Source of the DNA: Pseudomonas sp. MWU16-30317
GTDB taxonomy: Bacteria > Pseudomonadota > Gammaproteobacteria > Pseudomonadales > Pseudomonadaceae
Reading direction: 5' to 3'
Length of the DNA stretch: 64,000 nucleotides
Assembly: GCF_020515695.1 (NCBI RefSeq)
Contig: NZ_JAIWJA010000001.1
Location: 744,001 to 808,000, forward strand
The position numbers and the translations under genes were made by a program. Shown piece by piece: positions 1 to 8,876 of this stretch (position 1 is the first letter of the stretch; each line of letters opens with the position of its first letter). Below the pieces are notes generated by a model. That model was not told the DNA's origin, made no database searches, and saw nothing but the letters and a program-made list of their open reading frames with translations.

Positions 1-64
1 GGAGTACGAATGAGTATCAACGAGGTAAAAAGTTGGTAAAGACGCCCTCGCGCATCCTGCCGCC

Positions 65-132
65 TATAGCGAAAGGCTTACACGCCGTGGTGGCGTTTGG
101 CTCTATGCCGACACGGCACGGCGCAGTAATCT
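65..132 (+). promoter_or_regulatory. Candidate GacA-type upstream activating site and promoter for the small RNA
   Basis: CTTACA at 77-82 matches the right half of the known GacA upstream activating sequence TGTAAG-N6-CTTACA. The left half at 65-70 (TATAGC) keeps only three of six bases. A weak -10-like TAATCT lies at 127-132, which would place the start near 139. The half-site, the distance and the downstream GGA hairpins agree with an Rsm-type promoter, but the left arm is degenerate and I see no good -35. Confidence 0.35.
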
Positions 133-138
133 AGACCT

Positions 139-252
139 ATCCACAGCGGCGCAGGTAGTGCCACTGGATCAAGGATGATCGACCATGGCCTGGATGGCCG
201 CCGACAGGAGTTGGAATGGTCTTGGGAAAACCCGCTTCGGCGGGTTTTTTTT
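139..252 (+). ncRNA. RsmX-like small RNA (candidate)
   Basis: This would be a protein-sequestering RNA that titrates RsmA/CsrA proteins in the Gac/Rsm cascade. Three successive hairpins each show GGA in the loop: GATCA-AGGA-TGATC (167-180), GGCC-TGGAT-GGCC (187-199) and CCGAC-AGGA-GTTGG (201-214). The second and third are enclosed by a closing stem, GACCAT (181-186) with ATGGTC (216-221). More GGA triplets lie at 166-168, 213-215 and 225-227, and a strong Rho-independent terminator ends the unit. The predicted length of about 114 nt fits known RsmX/Y/Z RNAs. The 5' end is inferred from a weak -10 and may be off by 10 to 20 nt. I did not recognise it as an exact copy of a known rsm gene. Confidence 0.6.
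231..252 (+). terminator. Rho-independent terminator of the RsmX-like RNA
   Basis: CCCGC (231-235), a TTCG tetraloop and GCGGG (240-244) are followed by eight T residues (245-252), with four A residues before the stem. It lies only 16 nt upstream of the GH16 start codon, so that gene needs read-through or a promoter of its own. Confidence 0.9.
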
Positions 253-268
253 CGTCTGCGAGGCCTGC

Positions 269-1138
269 ATGGCAAACAATCTTCTACTTTACGCTACGTG
301 CCTGTCCGGGCTCATCGGCACGGCTTCGGCCGCCGACGACTGGACCCGCGTCGGTCCGCTGGGCGACACCCCCGCCCATGTGCGCGCCGACTTGCCGCTG
401 TCCGATCAGCAGAATCGTGGTCACTGGGCGCTCGATCCGCAGTTCAGCGATGAATTCAACGGCAACACCCTGGACGCCAGCCGGTGGCATCTGGTCGCGC
501 CTGGCAAGCCGGAGGAGGGCATCGGCCCGGCGCCCTCGGTGTTCGTGCATGAGAACGCCACGGTCAGCGATGGCCTGTTGAAGATCGTGTTTCGCAAGCA
601 GCAAGTGCCGTTCATGAACGGCAATCCGGATTTCGCCTACACCACGGCGCTGGTGCGCAGCCAGGAACGCACCCGCTATGGCTATTACGAGACCCGGGCC
701 AAGGCCATGGATTCCGGGGCCTCCAGTGGATTTTTCCTGCACTGGACCGGCTTGCCTGACAACGCCACCGAGATCGATATCTTCGAGATCGGCGGGCGCA
801 CCACCCACCCTGAGTTCGACCGCGCCTACCACATGCATGCCCACGTATGGCGCACCCCGACCAGTGATCAGCACCTCGATGTCGGCAAGGCCTGGACGGC
901 GCCTTGGCGGCTGGCCGAGGCTTACCACGTTTACGGTTTTGACTGGAGCGCGGAAAAACTGGTCTGGTATGTGGACGGTGTGAAGGTGCGCGAAGCACCC
1001 AATACCCACTGGTTCTTCCCCATGCAGCTGGTTTTCGACAGTGAGGCGATGTGGGCCTGGTTCGGCCCGGTGGACGACGCGTATCTGCCGTCCACCTTCG
1101 ATATCGATTACGTGCGGGTGTGGCGGCAGGCGGATTGA
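269..1138 (+). CDS. Secreted glycoside hydrolase family 16 protein
   Basis: The product is a 289-residue predicted endo-acting glycosidase of family GH16 (laminarinase, lichenase and agarase type), exported to the periplasm or outside the cell. An N-terminal hydrophobic signal ends near ...GTASAADD. The family catalytic motif E-I-D-I-F-E sits at residues 168-173, giving the nucleophile and the acid/base glutamates with the helper aspartate between them. A typical opening FSDEFNGNTLD and a late WYVDGVKVRE strand motif also fit. I chose the ATG at 269, because an upstream in-frame ATG at 185 would read through the small-RNA hairpins and terminator. The substrate cannot be told from sequence. 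The downstream neighbour is convergent. Confidence 0.85.
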   Translation: MANNLLLYATCLSGLIGTASAADDWTRVGPLGDTPAHVRADLPLSDQQNRGHWALDPQFSDEFNGNTLDASRWHLVAPGKPEEGIGPAPSVFVHENATVSDGLLKIVFRKQQVPFMNGNPDFAYTTALVRSQERTRYGYYETRAKAMDSGASSGFFLHWTGLPDNATEIDIFEIGGRTTHPEFDRAYHMHAHVWRTPTSDQHLDVGKAWTAPWRLAEAYHVYGFDWSAEKLVWYVDGVKVREAPNTHWFFPMQLVFDSEAMWAWFGPVDDAYLPSTFDIDYVRVWRQAD

Positions 1139-1157
1139 TAGTGCTTGCCAGCGCCCT

Positions 1158-1218
1158 TTCGCGGGCACGGCTCCCGCGGTTGACGCATGTCTGGCTGGGA
1201 GCCAGCTCTGCCCGCGAA
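1158..1218. repeat. REP-type inverted doublet
   Basis: Two copies of a TTCGCGGGCA...GGCTCCC element face each other (1158-1175 and 1198-1218) between two convergent genes. This is the usual form and placement of Pseudomonas REP doublets, and it may help transcript termination. Confidence 0.7.
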
Positions 1219-1243
1219 GAGGCCAGCGCTGCTGGCGAAGGCC

Positions 1244-2560
1244 TCAATCAATATGCAACCGCTCGATCTTGCCCAGGATCACCGTGTACGAAAACACCCC
1301 GATCATCGCCACGATCGCGCAAAACCCCAGAGCCCACTGGAACGAGCCGGTGCTCTGCACGATGAAACCGATGGTGATCGGGGTGATGATCCCGGCCAGG
1401 TTGCTGGCAAAACTGATGACGCTGCCGGTCATGCCCACCAGATTGCGCGGAGCGATCTCCGAGACGACCACCCAGTTGGTCGACGACATGCCTTGGGCGA
1501 AAAACGCGAACGACAGAATGCCCACCACCAAGATGTTGGAACTGGTGAAGTTGGCCAGCACGATGGTACCGGTCAGCAGCAAGCCGATGACCATCGGCGC
1601 CTTGCGCGCGAAGTTGACGCTCATGCCGCGCTTGATCATCCAGTCGCCCCACGCGCCGCCGAACATTACCCCCATAGCCGCAGCCAGATACGGGCCGATC
1701 GAGGCGAAGCCTGCGTGCAGCATGGTCATGCCACGCTCCTGGATCAGATAGGTCGGGAACCACGTCAGGAAGAAGTACAGGGTGCAGGTGGCTGCCAGCT
1801 TGCCGATGCACACGCCCCAGATCTGCCGGTAGGTCAGCAGCTTGCGCAATTGGTCCCAGCGAAATGCCTGGCCCTTGGCGGTATCGGTGGTGATGGCGCC
1901 GCCTTCACGGATATACGCCAGCTCGGCGGTGTTGGCCTGGGTTGCCTCGTCAGGGTCGCGATACACCCGGAACCACACCAGGGTCCAGACCAATCCCAGG
2001 CCACCGGAAACGAAGAACACCTCGCGCCAGCCATAGGTCTGCGCTATCCAGAACACCGGCGGGGTCAGCAGCGCAGTGCCCACATAGACGCCCATGGAGC
2101 AGACGCTGCCGGCCACCCCGCGTTCCTTCTGCGGGAACCAGTTGGTCACCAGCTTGTTGTTGGCCGGAAACGCCGGCGCTTCGGCGGCGCCCACGCCCAG
2201 GCGCATGCCGAACAGCGACATGAAACTCCCGGAAAAGCCCTGCAGCACCGTCAGCAAAGACCAGCCGCCCAGGCAGGCGCCATACGTCTTGCGCGTGCCG
2301 AAACGGTCCAGGAAGTAGCCGCCGGGCAGGGTTGCCGCGGCATAGGCCCAGGAGAACGCCGAGAACATGAAGCCCATCGCCACCGGGCTGACGCTGAACT
2401 CTTTGGAGATCAGCGGGGCGACGATGGACATGTTCGAGCGGTCGAGATAGTTGATGATGGTGCCGATGAACACCATGCTCAGCATCAGCCAGCGCGTGCG
2501 GGTGCGATAGGGCGTAGCGGTGCCAGCATACGATTTGGCGCGTTGGGTAGTTTCCAACAT
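1244..2560 (-). CDS. MFS transporter, anion:cation symporter type (sugar acid or carboxylate uptake)
   Basis: This is a 438-residue inner-membrane carrier of the major facilitator superfamily with about 12 membrane segments. Early sequence IINYLDRSNMSIVAPLI followed by GYFLDRFGTRK (the loop 2-3 signature) is typical of the ACS branch, which carries glucarate, galactonate, hexuronates or tartrate. It is downstream of and on the same strand as the Ldh-type oxidoreductase (72 bp gap), with a divergent LysR gene beyond. This suggests an uptake-plus-oxidation unit for a hydroxy acid. The exact substrate is unknown. Confidence 0.8.
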   Translation of the reverse strand: MLETTQRAKSYAGTATPYRTRTRWLMLSMVFIGTIINYLDRSNMSIVAPLISKEFSVSPVAMGFMFSAFSWAYAAATLPGGYFLDRFGTRKTYGACLGGWSLLTVLQGFSGSFMSLFGMRLGVGAAEAPAFPANNKLVTNWFPQKERGVAGSVCSMGVYVGTALLTPPVFWIAQTYGWREVFFVSGGLGLVWTLVWFRVYRDPDEATQANTAELAYIREGGAITTDTAKGQAFRWDQLRKLLTYRQIWGVCIGKLAATCTLYFFLTWFPTYLIQERGMTMLHAGFASIGPYLAAAMGVMFGGAWGDWMIKRGMSVNFARKAPMVIGLLLTGTIVLANFTSSNILVVGILSFAFFAQGMSSTNWVVVSEIAPRNLVGMTGSVISFASNLAGIITPITIGFIVQSTGSFQWALGFCAIVAMIGVFSYTVILGKIERLHID

Positions 2561-2632
2561 GACGGACTCCGTAGTTATTTTTATCGAGAGCGGTTTGCTT
2601 GAGTCGGGTGCCGCGTGCTTGCAGGCAAAGCG

Positions 2633-3703
2633 TCAGTCCAGCAGGCTGGCATCCACCCCCAGGGTGGCAGCCCATTCGCGCAGGCTCGCCTGTACCCCGG
2701 GGTTGACCTTCACCCCCTCGCGGCGGGCGCGGGCGATGTTGGCGGTGGCCTGTTCGCCCGGCAGACGCACCGGCTGCAGTGGGTCGATCGGCGCGCAGGC
2801 GTGACAGGCCTCCACCAGATAGTCCATCTGCTCGAGCGATTGGCCAGCGCCGGCGAAGGCGTTGGGGTCGATCAATTGCAGGTAGACGTTGGCGCCCCAA
2901 CGTTTGGGGGCGTCGCGGCGGCCGAATCCGGCCAGGCCCTGGGTCAGCGCTTCGACCATCAGCGCCAGGCCGAAGCCTTTGTGGCCCGCCTCGCTGCCGC
3001 CCAGCAGCATCAGGCTGCCGCGCTCGCTTGCCGCTTCCACCACCCGCGGATCGCGGGTGGGCCGGCCCTGACTGTCGAGTAGCCAGGGCTGCGCGAACTG
3101 CTCGCCAGCGGCGACTTTTTCGCGGGTCATGGAGATGGTCGTCAGCGAGGCGCAGGTATCCACCAGCACCGGGGCGGTCGAGGTCGGGAAGGCAAAGGCG
3201 AAAGGGTTGGGGCTGAATAACGCCTGCTTGCTGCCGAAGGGCGCCACTGCCTGGGTGTGCGGCCCGGAGGAGGCGATCATTGCGTAGTAGCCGCGGTCGG
3301 TGGCCTGTTTGGCCAAGGCCGCGAGGCAACCGATGTGGTGGCTGCGACGCATGGCGAAGGTGAACACGCCGTGCTCGGCCACCCGCTCGAAGCCCAGGGT
3401 CAGGGCGCGCTGCATCAGCCACAGGCCGGGCAGGTAATCACCATCCCAGACCACGGTGGCGCCGGTATCGCGCACGGTTTCCGGCACGCCGGTGGCGGTC
3501 ATGCCACCGCCCTGGAGCTCCTTGAGGTAGGCGCCGCATTGCGCCAGGCCATGGGTTTCGCGGCCGAGCATGTCGGTCAGCAGCAGCAGGTCGGCGACGC
3601 AATGGGCTTTTTCGCTGTCCATGCCGGCGGCGCCGAACAGTGTGGCGGCCAGGCTCGCCAGGGCTTGCGGGGGACGGTAGAGCGCAACGACAGGCATGCA
3701 CAC
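2633..3703 (-). CDS. Ldh family malate/L-lactate dehydrogenase-like oxidoreductase
   Basis: The 356-residue protein belongs to the NAD(P)-dependent LDH2 family, distinct from classical Rossmann-fold lactate dehydrogenases. The family includes malate, ureidoglycolate, 2,3-diketo-L-gulonate and delta1-piperideine-2-carboxylate reductases. Visible signatures are the MRRSHHIGCLA block, GPHTQAVAPFGSKQALFSPNPFAFAFP (the A-P-x-G...N-P-x-x-x-A-x-P pattern) and GHKGFGLALMVE near the C-terminus. It leads an apparent two-gene unit with the MFS carrier and is divergent from the LysR gene. It probably oxidises or reduces a 2-hydroxy or 2-oxo acid brought in by that carrier. Confidence 0.8.
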   Translation of the reverse strand: MCMPVVALYRPPQALASLAATLFGAAGMDSEKAHCVADLLLLTDMLGRETHGLAQCGAYLKELQGGGMTATGVPETVRDTGATVVWDGDYLPGLWLMQRALTLGFERVAEHGVFTFAMRRSHHIGCLAALAKQATDRGYYAMIASSGPHTQAVAPFGSKQALFSPNPFAFAFPTSTAPVLVDTCASLTTISMTREKVAAGEQFAQPWLLDSQGRPTRDPRVVEAASERGSLMLLGGSEAGHKGFGLALMVEALTQGLAGFGRRDAPKRWGANVYLQLIDPNAFAGAGQSLEQMDYLVEACHACAPIDPLQPVRLPGEQATANIARARREGVKVNPGVQASLREWAATLGVDASLLD

Positions 3704-3777
3704 CTCTTCTTGTCAGCGTTTTTATTGGATCAGCCCGAAAGTGATCGGGAGCAGTGCCGTTCACGCTAAATCAGGGG

Positions 3778-3817
3778 CTTGATACCGTCTACGCTTGCGT
3801 ATGAATCAGTTGATACC
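3778..3817. promoter_or_regulatory. Candidate LysR operator in the divergent promoter region
   Basis: TACGC-TT-GCGTA is a perfect dyad at 3790-3801, framed by two direct TTGATACC copies near 3778-3786 and 3810-3817. It lies between the Ldh-type gene and the LysR gene, where a LysR regulator would act. The assignment is by position and symmetry only. Confidence 0.35.
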
Positions 3818-3829
3818 TATTGTGCATCG

Positions 3830-4723
3830 ATGATTACCCTTGCCCAGTTGCGTTGCTTCCTTGCCGTCGTCGACGAGATGAATTTTCGTCGCGCCGCCGC
3901 GCGCCTGAACATGACTCAGCCACCATTGACGCGGCAGATCCAGGCCCTGGAGCATCAGGTCGGCGCACCCTTGTTCGACCGCAGCTCGCGTCATATCCGC
4001 CTGACGGCCGCCGGTGAGCATTTCGTGCGCTCGGCCCGACGCATCATGGCGCAGTCGCTGGACGCGGTACGCGATGCCCGGCGTATCGCGGGCGGCGACA
4101 GTGGCGCCTTGACCATCGCTTTCACGGCGGCCTCCAGCTACGTGTTCTTGCCGCGCATGGTGGCCCTGCTAAGGGCGCAGATGCCGGAGGTGTCGTTGAC
4201 CCTGCGGGAAATGACCTCCCCCCAACAGTGGGCGGCGTTGCGCGATGAGCAGATCGATATCGGCCTGTCGCGCCCGCCCATGATCCAGGCCGGCATCGAT
4301 TCGCAGCGCGTCTACCGCGAACGCCTCTGCGCGGTATTGCCCGTTGGGCATGCTTTGGCCGAGGCCGGTGCAATCGCCCTCGAAGCCTTGGCCGGCGAGA
4401 CATTGATCACCTATCCGCCGGTCGAGGCGCTGTACCTGCATGACTTGATCAATGGCTGGTTGCACGTTCGCGGGGTGACCTTCGCCGATGTTCAGCATGT
4501 CACGCAGACCCACTCGATCCTGGCGCTGGTGGCCGCCGGGCTAGGCGTCGGCATCGTGCCGCAATCGGTAGAACGCTTCATGCCGGCCGAAGTGGTGCTC
4601 AAGCCGATAGTGGGAGCCGAGGAGGTGAGCGTGGACCTGATCCTGGCGTGGCGGCGCACTACCGACAACGCCGCCTGCCAACCGGCCGCGCGGTTGATCA
4701 TCGAAACCTTGGTGGGCCCCTGA
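3830..4723 (+). CDS. LysR family transcriptional regulator
   Basis: A 297-residue activator or repressor with an N-terminal winged helix (residues 1-60, FLAVVDEMNFRRAAARLNMTQ then PLTRQIQALEHQVG) and a C-terminal co-inducer domain. I chose the ATG at 3830 because the family always begins M-x-x-x-x-L-R-x-F. The ORF can be extended to 3779, but that adds a non-homologous leader. Divergent placement suggests it controls the Ldh-type oxidoreductase and MFS carrier. The inducer is probably their substrate or product. Confidence 0.85.
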   Translation: MITLAQLRCFLAVVDEMNFRRAAARLNMTQPPLTRQIQALEHQVGAPLFDRSSRHIRLTAAGEHFVRSARRIMAQSLDAVRDARRIAGGDSGALTIAFTAASSYVFLPRMVALLRAQMPEVSLTLREMTSPQQWAALRDEQIDIGLSRPPMIQAGIDSQRVYRERLCAVLPVGHALAEAGAIALEALAGETLITYPPVEALYLHDLINGWLHVRGVTFADVQHVTQTHSILALVAAGLGVGIVPQSVERFMPAEVVLKPIVGAEEVSVDLILAWRRTTDNAACQPAARLIIETLVGP

Positions 4724-4871
4724 GCCCCTGCCTGCAGGTGTGAGTGCAAGCAGGTGATTAGTTAGCATGCGAAGTATTATCCTCGGCGCCGATGTTCACT
4801 ATCGTCAGCAGTGATTTCTGCCCCCGCAGGCAGCTCCCTAAAATGGCCCCACAGACCAAGGAGCTACCACC

Positions 4872-5240
4872 ATGCCAGCCACTCAATCGATTCTTCGCCG
4901 TTTTACCTTCATTTTCGCTGCGGTTGCCGTCACCGTCCTCAGCGGCTGTGCCACGTCCCAGCAAGCCTACCTGGCCGACTCCAGCCCGGCGCAAAGCATC
5001 CAGTGCAATGGTGTATTCGGTAGCTGGGATGCTTGCCGCTCGCAAGCGGTGATCGCTTGTGGCGATACCGGTTATCAGGTAATTGCCCGCAATCACATCG
5101 ATGGACTGTCCGAGCCTGAAGCTGAGCAGCGTGTCGCCAGCCAGTCTTTCCATGAGCGCAACATGCTGATTCAGTGCGGCGTCGGCGCCACCCGCCTGGC
5201 CGGCTTGAGCTCCCACTCGGACGCCAGCGCCGAGCTCTGA
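4872..5240 (+). CDS. Small lipoprotein of unknown function
   Basis: A 122-residue protein with an N-terminal hydrophobic signal ending in the lipobox L-S-G-C (near residue 27), so it is predicted to be lipid-modified and membrane-anchored. The mature part holds four further cysteines (two in CNGVFGSWDAC, then VIACGDTG and LIQCGVG), which suggests disulfide bonds in the periplasm. A good ribosome binding site (AAGGAG) precedes the ATG. I do not recognise the family. The gene stands alone between LysR and a DUF1652 gene, followed by an 8-bp inverted repeat. Confidence 0.7.
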   Translation: MPATQSILRRFTFIFAAVAVTVLSGCATSQQAYLADSSPAQSIQCNGVFGSWDACRSQAVIACGDTGYQVIARNHIDGLSEPEAEQRVASQSFHERNMLIQCGVGATRLAGLSSHSDASAEL

Positions 5241-5250
5241 GGGTGCCAGT

Positions 5251-5278
5251 GGCGCCGAGGAAGGTCTGTATCGGCGCC
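5251..5278. terminator. Hairpin after the lipoprotein gene
   Basis: GGCGCCGA (5251-5258) and TCGGCGCC (5271-5278) are perfectly complementary, starting 10 nt after the stop codon. There is no T-tract, so it is either a weak terminator or a 3'-protecting hairpin. Confidence 0.45.
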
Positions 5279-5452
5279 CCGATGCAAGTTGTCACTAGCT
5301 GTGAGCACCGTTGAACGACTATTCTGAACCCTGCGCAATGTATTCCGTCCAGATGTAATAGAAGCGTCTGGTCCGGTATTGCTCCATCCTCAAAAGCATC
5401 CTTTGAAGCCATTTTCAAAGTGATATCCGGGCAGACCAGGGGAGGACAGTCG

Positions 5453-5734
5453 GTGATACCCATCCGTGAATTGCGCCAGATCATAGAATCAAGTTTCGGG
5501 CCGATGACGTGCAGTTGCGCAGTCAACCCCGGCGGTACGTTGACGATCGAAGTCACCGACCCCCACACGGGCCAGGTCGACTTGCTGGTGGTGGGAGTTC
5601 CCACGCAAAAGCTCGTGTCAGTGCGCGCCATCAATGACCTGATTGCCGAACTCAGGGCCGATCTGCGGGCCAACCAGGAATGGTTCAGCCGCCACCATCA
5701 GCCGTCTGGCGGCAGCAAGACGCACAATAACTGA
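5453..5734 (+). CDS. DUF1652 domain-containing protein
   Basis: A small Pseudomonas-type protein of 93 residues matching the DUF1652 pattern: REL-RQIIESSF-P, a C-x-C pair, a TIEVTDPHTGQVDLLVVGV strand region and a helical end. It has no signal peptide and is probably cytoplasmic; its function is unknown. I chose the GTG at 5453, which has a strong Shine-Dalgarno (GGGGAGGA, 5439-5446) six bases upstream. An in-frame GTG at 5420 would add 11 unrelated residues. Confidence 0.75.
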   Translation: MIPIRELRQIIESSFGPMTCSCAVNPGGTLTIEVTDPHTGQVDLLVVGVPTQKLVSVRAINDLIAELRADLRANQEWFSRHHQPSGGSKTHNN

Positions 5735-5793
5735 CGTCGCGCTCGCTTCTTGAGGCGAGCCCTGCGGCAGAGTCCTGGGTGTAGGCACGCTGT

Positions 5794-5826
5794 GCCGGCC
5801 TCATCGCGAGCAAGCTTTGCTCCCAC
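5794..5826 (+). repeat. REP element (P. fluorescens type)
   Basis: The stretch GCCGGCCTCATCGCGAGC continuing to AAGCTTTGCTCCCAC is the common CATCGCGAGCAAGC...GCTCCCAC REP core. It sits in the 270-bp gap between the DUF1652 gene and the MarR gene. No other feature is evident in that gap. Confidence 0.7.
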
Positions 5827-6004
5827 AAGTGTTCGGCGATTCGATCGCGAGCTGTATTGGCAAGGCTTGCGTGCGAAAGCGATCCTCTGGACCGCCATAC
5901 CGGGCAAATTGCCACGTTATCCGAGCCTCCCTACCAGCGGCAGTTGCCTGAACGGGGCATATGCCCTATGTTCACCGTTTCGCCCCTCGGACACCCCCCG
6001 CATC

Positions 6005-6457
6005 ATGCCCAACGATCAAGCCGGCCTGTGTTGTGCAACGGCCATGCGCAAGGCCTCCCGGCGCATCACCCAGTTCTACGACGACGCATTGGCGCCTTCG
6101 GGCCTGCGCTCGACCCAATATGCGATCCTCGCCGAACTGGCCGCACGGGCGCAGTGCCCCCCGACGCTGCAGGAACTTGCCGATGCGCTGGTGCTGGACC
6201 GTTCGGCGCTGGGACACAACCTCAAGCCACTGGAGCGCGATGGCCTGATCGGACAGCAGCAGTGCATCGAAGACCGCCGTCGGCGGTTGATCACCCTGAG
6301 CGCCGAAGGACAGGCTACCTTCGAGCTCGCCCAGGGGCTGTGGCAGCGCGCCCAAGCGCATTTTCTGGAAGTATTCGGCGAGACCAAGGCCTGCGCCTTG
6401 CGCCAGACCCTGCTGGAAATCGCCTACGACGATCGGCTGGTGTCGGCCAGGGGTTAA
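6005..6457 (+). CDS. MarR family transcriptional regulator
   Basis: A 150-residue winged-helix repressor. The family core is clear: STQYAILAELA, LQELADALVLDRSALGHNLKPLERDGLI (recognition region) and the wing EDRRRRLITLSAEGQ. CATAMRKASRRITQFYDDAL near the start, with two cysteines (CC) at residues 9-10, could be redox-sensitive; this is inference. I chose the ATG at 6005, since the longer open frame from 5750 crosses a REP element. It ends 3 nt before the polB start, so the two are likely co-transcribed. Confidence 0.8.
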   Translation: MPNDQAGLCCATAMRKASRRITQFYDDALAPSGLRSTQYAILAELAARAQCPPTLQELADALVLDRSALGHNLKPLERDGLIGQQQCIEDRRRRLITLSAEGQATFELAQGLWQRAQAHFLEVFGETKACALRQTLLEIAYDDRLVSARG

Positions 6458-6460
6458 GGC

Positions 6461-8842
6461 GTGGCTGAGGTAACCGGGGTAACGCAAACAGGGCAAGGTT
6501 TCATCCTCACCCGGCATTGGCACGACAGCCCTCAGGGCACGTGGGTCGAGTTCTGGCTGGCGACTGACCAGGGCCCGCGGCACGTGCGTCTGGCGCCGCA
6601 ACCCTCGGTGGCATTCTTCCCTGAGGCCCAGCGCGACCAGGTGCAAGCATTGCTGAGCGACGAGGCGGGCGCCGACATTCGCCCGCTGCAGCTGCGCGAC
6701 TTTCAGCATCGTCCAGTGCTCGGCCTGTATTGCCAGCAGCATCGACAGCTGATGGCGTTGGAAACCCTGCTGCGGCGCCATTCGGTCGATGTCTATGAGG
6801 CCGACATCCGCCCGCCCGAGCGCTTCTTGATGGAGCGCTTCATCACCGCACCGGTCAGCTTCAGCGGCCAGCCGGATGCTCAAGGGGTGTTGACCAACGC
6901 CCAGCTCAAACCCAGTGCCGATTACCGTCCCAAGCTGCGCCTGGTGTCGCTGGATATCGAAACCACCGAGCAGGGCGAGCTGTACTGTATTGGTCTGGAG
7001 GGCTGCGGCCAACGCCAGGTGTATATGCTTGGGCCAGCTAACGGTGATGCCACGCGGGTGGATTTCGACCTCCAATACTGTGCCACCCGCGTGCAACTGC
7101 TCGAAGCCCTTAACGCCTGGATGGCGCGCCACGACCCCGATGCGATCATCGGCTGGAACCTGGTGCAGTTCGACCTGCGCGTGCTGCATCAGCATGCTCG
7201 GCAACTGGCGGTACCGCTGCGTCTGGGGCGCGGCGGCGAAGAGATGCAGTGGCGCGAGCACGGCAGTCAGCAGCATTACTTCGCCTCAGCGGCCGGGCGC
7301 TTGATCATCGACGGCATCGAGGGTTTGCGCTCGGCATTCTGGAGTTTCAGCTCGTTCAGCCTCGAGAACGTCGCTCAGACCCTGCTCGGCGAAGGCAAAG
7401 ACATCGACAATCCGTACCAGCGCATGGCCTCGATCAACCGCATGTTCGCCGAAGACAAACCGGCGCTGGCCCGCTACAACCTCAAGGACTGCGAGCTGGT
7501 GACGCGGATATTCGCCAAGACCGAGCTGCTGACCTTCCTGCTCGAGCGCGCCACGGTCACCGGCTTGCCCGCAGACCGTAGCGGCGGCTCGGTGGCGGCT
7601 TTTGGCCACCTGTACATCCCCTTGATGCATCGCCAGGGGTTCGTTGCGCCCAACCTGGGGGATATACCCGCCCAGGCCAGCCCAGGCGGGTTCGTCATGG
7701 AGTCGCGGCCAGGGCTTTATGAATCGGTGCTGGTGCTGGATTACAAAAGCCTTTATCCCTCGATCATTCGCACCTTTTTGATCGATCCGGTCGGCCTGAT
7801 CGAAGGTTTGCGCCAAGCGCCTGAAGAGCATCCGGTGCCCGGCTTTCGCGGCGCGAAATTCTCCCGTGAGCGCCATTGCCTGCCGGCGATCATCGAAAGT
7901 GTCTGGCGGGGCCGCGAGGTCGCCAAGCGCGAGGGCAACGCGCCGTTGTCTCAAGCGTTGAAGATCATCATGAATTCCTTTTACGGCGTGTTGGGCTCCA
8001 GCGGCTGCCGCTTCTTCGATACGCGCCTGGCATCGTCCATTACCCTGCGCGGCCACGAGATCATGCAGCGCACCCGGCAACTGATCGAGGCCCAGGGCTA
8101 CAGTGTGATCTATGGCGATACCGACTCTACGTTCGTGTGGCTCAAGGGCGCTCACGACGAAGCCCAGGCATCAGCGATCGGGCAGGGGCTGGTGACCCAG
8201 GTCAATCAGTGGTGGCGTGAGCATCTGCAGGCTGATTACGGCCTGGACAGTGCGCTTGAACTGCAGTTCGAAACCCATTACCAGCGCTTCCTGATGCCGA
8301 CCATCCGCGGCGCCGAAGAGGGCAGCAAGAAACGTTACGCCGGTATGGTCACGCAGGCCGATGGCAGCACGCGGATGGTCTACAAAGGCCTCGAGACAGT
8401 ACGCAGCGACTGGTCGCCCCTGGCCCGGGAATTCCAGCAGGCGCTGTATGAGCGGATCTTTTTACGCCAGGAATACCGCCAGTTCGTGCGCGATTACGTG
8501 CAGCGCACCCAGGACGGCGAGTTCGACGAATTATTGATCTACCGCAAACGCGTCCGCCGCCCGCTTGACCAGTATCAGGTCAATGTCCCCCCGCCGGTGC
8601 GCGCTGCGCGGCTCGCCGATCAATACAATGCGCTGCACGGCCGCCCGTTGCAGTACCAACGCGGCGGCTGGATCAGTTACGTGATCACCGTGGCCGGCCC
8701 CGAGCCATTGGAGACCCGAGCCTCGGCGATCGATTACGAGCATTACCTGAGCAAACAATTGCAGCCGGTGGCCGATGCCATCCTGCCGTTTGTGGGTGAT
8801 GACTTCGCTACTTTGATTGGCGGGCAGATGGGCTTGTTCTAA
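6461..8842 (+). CDS. polB: DNA polymerase II (family B)
   Basis: A 793-residue polymerase close to the usual length of about 785 for bacterial Pol II, which acts in replication restart and damage tolerance. The 3'-5' exonuclease motif DIE is at D165/E167, with later exonuclease motifs around GWNLVQFD and Y-N-L-K-D. Polymerase motifs are intact: A (DYKSLYPS, from D427), B ([13 protein letters not shown]) and C (YGDTDS, with D553 and D555). It starts with GTG, three bases after the MarR stop. Both active sites look functional. Confidence 0.95.
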   Translation: MAEVTGVTQTGQGFILTRHWHDSPQGTWVEFWLATDQGPRHVRLAPQPSVAFFPEAQRDQVQALLSDEAGADIRPLQLRDFQHRPVLGLYCQQHRQLMALETLLRRHSVDVYEADIRPPERFLMERFITAPVSFSGQPDAQGVLTNAQLKPSADYRPKLRLVSLDIETTEQGELYCIGLEGCGQRQVYMLGPANGDATRVDFDLQYCATRVQLLEALNAWMARHDPDAIIGWNLVQFDLRVLHQHARQLAVPLRLGRGGEEMQWREHGSQQHYFASAAGRLIIDGIEGLRSAFWSFSSFSLENVAQTLLGEGKDIDNPYQRMASINRMFAEDKPALARYNLKDCELVTRIFAKTELLTFLLERATVTGLPADRSGGSVAAFGHLYIPLMHRQGFVAPNLGDIPAQASPGGFVMESRPGLYESVLVLDYKSLYPSIIRTFLIDPVGLIEGLRQAPEEHPVPGFRGAKFSRERHCLPAIIESVWRGREVAKREGNAPLSQALKIIMNSFYGVLGSSGCRFFDTRLASSITLRGHEIMQRTRQLIEAQGYSVIYGDTDSTFVWLKGAHDEAQASAIGQGLVTQVNQWWREHLQADYGLDSALELQFETHYQRFLMPTIRGAEEGSKKRYAGMVTQADGSTRMVYKGLETVRSDWSPLAREFQQALYERIFLRQEYRQFVRDYVQRTQDGEFDELLIYRKRVRRPLDQYQVNVPPPVRAARLADQYNALHGRPLQYQRGGWISYVITVAGPEPLETRASAIDYEHYLSKQLQPVADAILPFVGDDFATLIGGQMGLF

Positions 8843-8876
8843 AGTGCACGCCTCTTGCCCCTATGGATGATGCCGC

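Noticed and set aside
185..268. An upstream ATG extending the GH16 protein by 28 residues
   Set aside because: It would translate through the GGA hairpins and the terminator of the small RNA and would bury the signal peptide behind a non-homologous leader.
1187..2602. A 471-codon open frame on the plus strand opposite the MFS transporter
   Set aside because: It is histidine-, glutamine- and arginine-rich with no domain or membrane pattern, typical of an antisense shadow in GC-rich DNA.
5860..5885. A LexA-type box upstream of the MarR-polB pair
   Set aside because: Only one half (CTGTAT) is present and the opposite arm is missing, so SOS control of polB cannot be supported from this sequence.
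5735..6004. An 85-residue N-terminal extension of the MarR protein
   Set aside because: The extension crosses a REP element and has no homology or composition typical of protein; the ATG at 6005 fits the family start.
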